DNA of 64,000 bases from Artemisia argyi (Eukaryota; Streptophyta; Magnoliopsida; Asterales; Asteraceae). The stretch spans positions 142,375,505 through 142,439,504 of the forward strand of contig CM060706.1 of assembly GCA_030686995.1 (NCBI GenBank). The letters are read 5' to 3'. The notes under the pieces were generated by a model. The model saw only the letters and a program-made list of their open reading frames with translations. It was not told the DNA's origin and ran no database searches. This document shows, piece after piece, positions 60,135 to 64,000 of the stretch. A program made the translations under genes and the position numbers. Within the stretch, counting starts at the first letter, position 1, and every line of letters starts with the position of its first letter.

Positions 60135-61455
60135 CTTTTTTCTTTTTTCTTTTCAAGTAAATAACAATTTTATGTTTAGTTATTTGTTTTGAATGAAATA
60201 AATTTAATTTGTTTGAAAAATGAAATAAAAAAAATTAAATTTGTAAATTGTGAGCCCTAAATGAGTAAGTTGAGGTTAGTTATGAGTGAGGAGGGGTTAG
60301 TTGTGAAGAGGTGTTGGGGTGATGTGACACCCGTGGGCCCCAAATGAGGAGGGTTTGCTTTGTCACGACACCTTCCACTCTTAGCATTATAGGTGACAAT
60401 ATAGATGATGTGACATGCATAAATGGGGTTTCGGTTTGGTTTATACCAAAATAAACGACACCATACTCGCCTCACTAGTTCAGGTCGATGTGGGTTAACA
60501 TAAAAAAAAATAATAATAATAATAATAAAAAAATAACGATCTATAGGTCTAGTTTTGGCCTAATAAATCTTTTAAATAAATCGTCGACGCTTATCGAGTT
60601 CGCCAACTCGTTAATCCTCCACAACTTATTTATAATAAATATATAAATGTGAAAACCTATATATATTTATATAAATGCGTATATAATAAATAGAAAATCA
60701 CGAGTAATAAAAATAATAACGTTAACGATATAAATTAGACTATGAAAATGGTATAATATCATCGGAAACATTATTATGATTAAATTATTATAAATGGAAA
60801 TATAAATTTAACGCAAATTGTTTTTACAAAAATGAACCGAGTTTTTGGAAATAAAATGAGACTTTGCGAGTTATAAAATATTCGAGGGCACTTAAATCCA
60901 AGTTGACCATTTTATTAATTGTTGACTATTTGTGCTAGTCACGGATATTTGACGTTAATATACCCGTTTTAAATAACTATCTAACTTGTTTAGTCGACGG
61001 ATTAAATAAGACCTATTTAGTTATATAAAAAGGGTTTATTATCAAGTAAGGTATCATACGACGCCTTAGGTTGTGGTAGGAATTCGGGATGGTAAGTTAA
61101 TAAATATTTTGTGAAGTTTATCGAATATCTAGTTTCTTATTTTGTTATTTTCTCTCATCATTATAAAATTCTACTTTGATATATTTCTTTTTTCCTCTTC
61201 AGTTACAGATCAAATAGGTGTTTTGGTTATAGTTGGGTGCCGCGTTTTAAAGATAAATGTCATCTCCTTGTCGTTGTTGCTTGTTAGTAAGTTGCTGAAG
61301 CTACATAATAATGGTCACCGGAGATGGTTGATATCGTCAGTGGAGCTAGTTCAACAGTCGACAGAGATGGTTCATGCCATTGTCACCAATTTTATTTCAT
61401 CTCATAAAAGTGAGAAAGTGGCTAATAATGGAGAAGACAAGTTTATGTAGAGTAT
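57465..61455. other. Intergenic, repeat-rich, no confident gene
   Basis: The GC-richer block at 57700-57960 has open frames with CCGGTTCRAC-type inverted repeats but no recognisable protein. Two short exon-like pieces with splice signals lie at 58090-58159 and 58246-58318 (..NIAKFFKASEE / IENIYRLEVGEAENKYLHEDGV-stop) but are too small to name. 59460-59640 repeats a TTGCATATATATC motif several times. T homopolymers occur near 59807-59823, 59879-59904 and 60100-60134. The reading frame at 59638-60102 spans these tracts and is not credible. Confidence 0.5.
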
Positions 61456-64000
61456 TGATGAGTGTGTAAATACTCATCATTTCTGTTACATTTAAACTGC
61501 AAAAACATATAAAAACACACAGGAATGCCTTAAAATACATAAAATATCCCTGGATTGTGTTTTTATGCAAAAGGATTGAAAACTGATGAAAAACAAAACA
61601 TTTCACATAATTTACAGTTTCAGTCCCTGAACTTTGAAAAATTGGCAAAACTAGTCCCTGGTAAATCAAAACATGAAAAATATCATCAAAGGTCCTTAGG
61701 GATTTATAAGTTGTCAAGTATAGTCCTTAAAAGTTAAAAATTGCAAAATGACAACTTTAGTCCCTCAAGTTTGGAAAATATCAGAAATAGTCCCTAAGGT
61801 TTTGTAAATACAAAAATATGAAAAATAAGCCTTGTACTATTATTAAAAGACAAAATTGGTCCTTATGATAACTTTTGAGAAGTTACAAGTTAAACCCTTC
61901 AAAATTCAAAAAATTACAAGTTAGGTCCCTGAAGTTTGTGGAATTGGCAGAAAAGGTCCCTGGGTTTTGAAAATGAAAAAAATACATCTTTGGTCCTTGG
62001 GTTATTAATATATGACAAAAATAATACTTGCAACTACTTTGGGAAAATTACAAATTCAGTCCCTCTATTTTTGTCAAATTACAAATTTGGTCCTTGTTTA
62101 CTAAACCAAACCAACCGGACCCCTTTTATAATAAAACCCCAAAATCCAATCCAGTCCAATACCTAGCCTAGCCCACCCCCCCCCCCCCTTTTTATTTTTG
62201 GGCCTAGCTTGTTTCCCAGCCCACCAAAGCAAAACCCAGCAACCCTTTTAATAAAACGGGGTTTGACCCGTTGACCTCTCCTTCTTCCCCAAACCACCCT
62301 TACTGTACATCCCCCTCTCCTCCCCTGCTTCACCCAAAACCACCATGGTATTACCACCTGTCCACTCCACCTCACTTCCTAACACCATCATTTCACCTCC
62401 ATATGCATTAAATGCATTTCCCACCCTTTTTCCACCACTGTAGCACCCAGCCTCTTAGTTTTCCTTCCATATCACCCCAAGTTGGTCAGAAATATCTCAA
62501 ATGTCCCCCCTTAGTCACCACTAAACCCCAAAATTCTTTAATTGTTCTGAAACTGCCTCAAGCAGCCTATGAGACTTTTGGCGCCAAAATCCTTTTAAAC
62601 GGCTTGGATGACTTTGACTCATCCAATGGTTGATTTTATTGATGGGAAAGATTCAGAGACATGTGGGGAGTCTAATAATGCTATAAAGAAAGAAGGGGAA
62701 GCAGAAGAGAGGAGTATCTAGTTTAATTTTCAAGAATGTATGTCGACTAGTTAAGTTTTCAAATTCCAGTGTTGTATTAAGCTTTAAGTTACTTTGTTAA
62801 GTGTTTTTATATTGTAATCAAGCTGTTTCAAGTACTCAATTACATTGTAAACCTCAATATCAGTTTATGCAAGTTTTGAGTTTCAAAAATTCTCATGTGT
62901 CTTGATATTGTGTTCTTAGTTGATGATACAGACAAAATAAGCTCACATAAGCTCCCAGGAAGTTCATAAGGGCTTTTAGTTACCATAAAGCTTAGTTTAG
63001 TTAACTAAAATCATAAATCACAACTTGGTCAATAAAAGTCAAAATGTACAATATTTGGGTTTGGATTCTGATTCAGAGTGATTTGGGAAGGGAAGCAGCT
63101 TTGGATTATGGTTTAGGGACTCATGGGAGTTACATAAGTGTTCTTGGCTCTTGATTTTAAGATTTCATCTTGGTGCTCATTTGTAAGTTTATTTTCCATT
63201 TTTAATCTTTCAATATATTTGTTGGTTAATCCTGGTAAAATCTGTGTTTCTATGCTTATTTGTTAGTATATAACTATAATCTAGCTTAATATTAAGGACT
63301 TGTTAGTTAAAATCTTTAGTTACTAAAAATCTCATTTTCACAGTTTAATTATCATATTGGTCATTTCATTGTTTCTTGCTGTTATTGTGGTTGTTTCATG
63401 TTTAATAATGCTAGTTTGATTATAATAATGAGTTTGGATTAAGATTTATGGAATGATTCAGTAATAAGCTTTGAAAATCAACAAACTAATAATATAAAGG
63501 GGTATTTGGCTCTGTGTATTTCATCAAGTCTCAGTGGAATTCTTGTGTTACTTTTGTTTGTTACATGTCTCAGTAGATACACATAGGTCATATAAGGCAT
63601 AAAATTGAGTGAGCATTTTCTGAAAAGTCAAAATCACCAAAATAACACCACACAGTTAACTGTGTAGTGTTTTGAGTGCCATAAGCCCTCACTTAAGTTG
63701 ATAACTAGTAGATTAAGCCTAAATCAGCTTTCCTTTGGCTTGTTATATCATATTTAATCAGCTAGGATCAATCAAACTTCATATAAGTCAACCTAGTTAA
63801 AAATTAGAAAAAGTTAAAAAGTACTTGTGCAGAAAATAACCAAAATGGCATGAATTAATCTGATTTTTGTGCTTGGATTTAGAGTTTGAAATTTGTTGTG
63901 TGATTAGTCTACCATCTGTACTTGTGATTTCCATTGTTGTTATATTTTTGAGATTTTTTTTAGTGGACAAATTTGCCCTTGTAACACACCTGCAAGGCAA
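61456..64000 (+). repeat. Partial LTR of a large Ty3-type element, related to element C LTR
   Basis: Begins TGATGAGTGTGTAAATACTC plus ATCA, an 8-bp inverted repeat at the LTR tip like that of element C (GGTGAGTG..CACTCACC). Contents follow the same order as the C LTR read on its sense strand: many AGTCCCTGAA/GGTCCTT units over about 61610-62100, a C/T-rich stretch with a C homopolymer (~62176-62188), then an AT-rich part with CTAGCTTAATATT. It runs past the window end, so neither its right end nor its target duplication can be checked. Confidence 0.55.

Noticed and set aside
61142..61450. 102-codon frame just before the partial LTR
   Set aside because: Hydrophobic start followed by unremarkable sequence, no domain or splice support. 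Could be chance.

Overview
The window is nuclear DNA of a flowering plant. It is AT-rich and gene-poor, holds a pentatricopeptide-repeat (PPR) gene and an F-box gene, and is otherwise transposon-dominated. The Gag peptides read like the Athila/Tat-type Ty3 elements common in Asteraceae (daisy family). That family-level placement is inference from remembered protein character, not from a search. There are no prokaryotic genes, no CRISPR array, and no tRNA or rRNA gene that I can recognise.

Left arm (1-15165): a single-exon mitochondrial-type PPR gene (3204-5168, minus) lies between AT-rich intergenic stretches with small repeats. A 6.3-kb Helitron on the minus strand (8616-14934) carries the broken 3' half of a plastid NADPH-thioredoxin reductase C (NTRC) gene and exons of a second, unidentified gene.

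Centre (15166-51142): one nested transposon stack of about 36 kb. The outermost unit (element A, 15171-51137) has LTRs 33 kb apart bounded by the 5-bp target duplication GTACG. Four later insertions lie inside it: a solo LTR (B, 19935-21279, AATAC), a 13.2-kb large-LTR element (C, 21407-34632, CACTC), a 6.5-kb element (D, 35794-42289, CTTAC) closely related to A, and a 7.1-kb Helitron (E, 42500-49604) that landed 99 bp from A's 3' LTR and carries a SnRK2 kinase fragment. A, C and D lack reverse transcriptase and integrase, so all depend on other elements. A and C keep broken gag-protease genes. D keeps an intact 336-codon ORF in which a coiled coil replaces Gag in front of a retropepsin-like domain without its catalytic Asp-Ser/Thr-Gly.

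Right arm (51143-64000): two adjoining Harbinger-like elements sharing one TAA, one of which carries three damaged or frameshifted ORFs including a SANT/Myb-like domain. Then an F-box pseudogene, two hAT-type MITEs (the second with a 138-bp palindrome), and an intact F-box gene (56331-57464). A repeat-rich stretch follows, and finally the start of a large LTR related to that of element C, cut by the window end.

The most unusual signals are non-coding modules shared by these RT-less retroelements. They are an array of the 11-bp palindrome TGACGSCGTCA just upstream of the LTR TATA box, a hairpin with a paired-base change between element families, a GGCAACCCAT motif near the end of the ORF, repeated polypurine-like AAGTGTAAGGG tracts, and a hairpin at the LTR tip whose stem changes in step on both sides.
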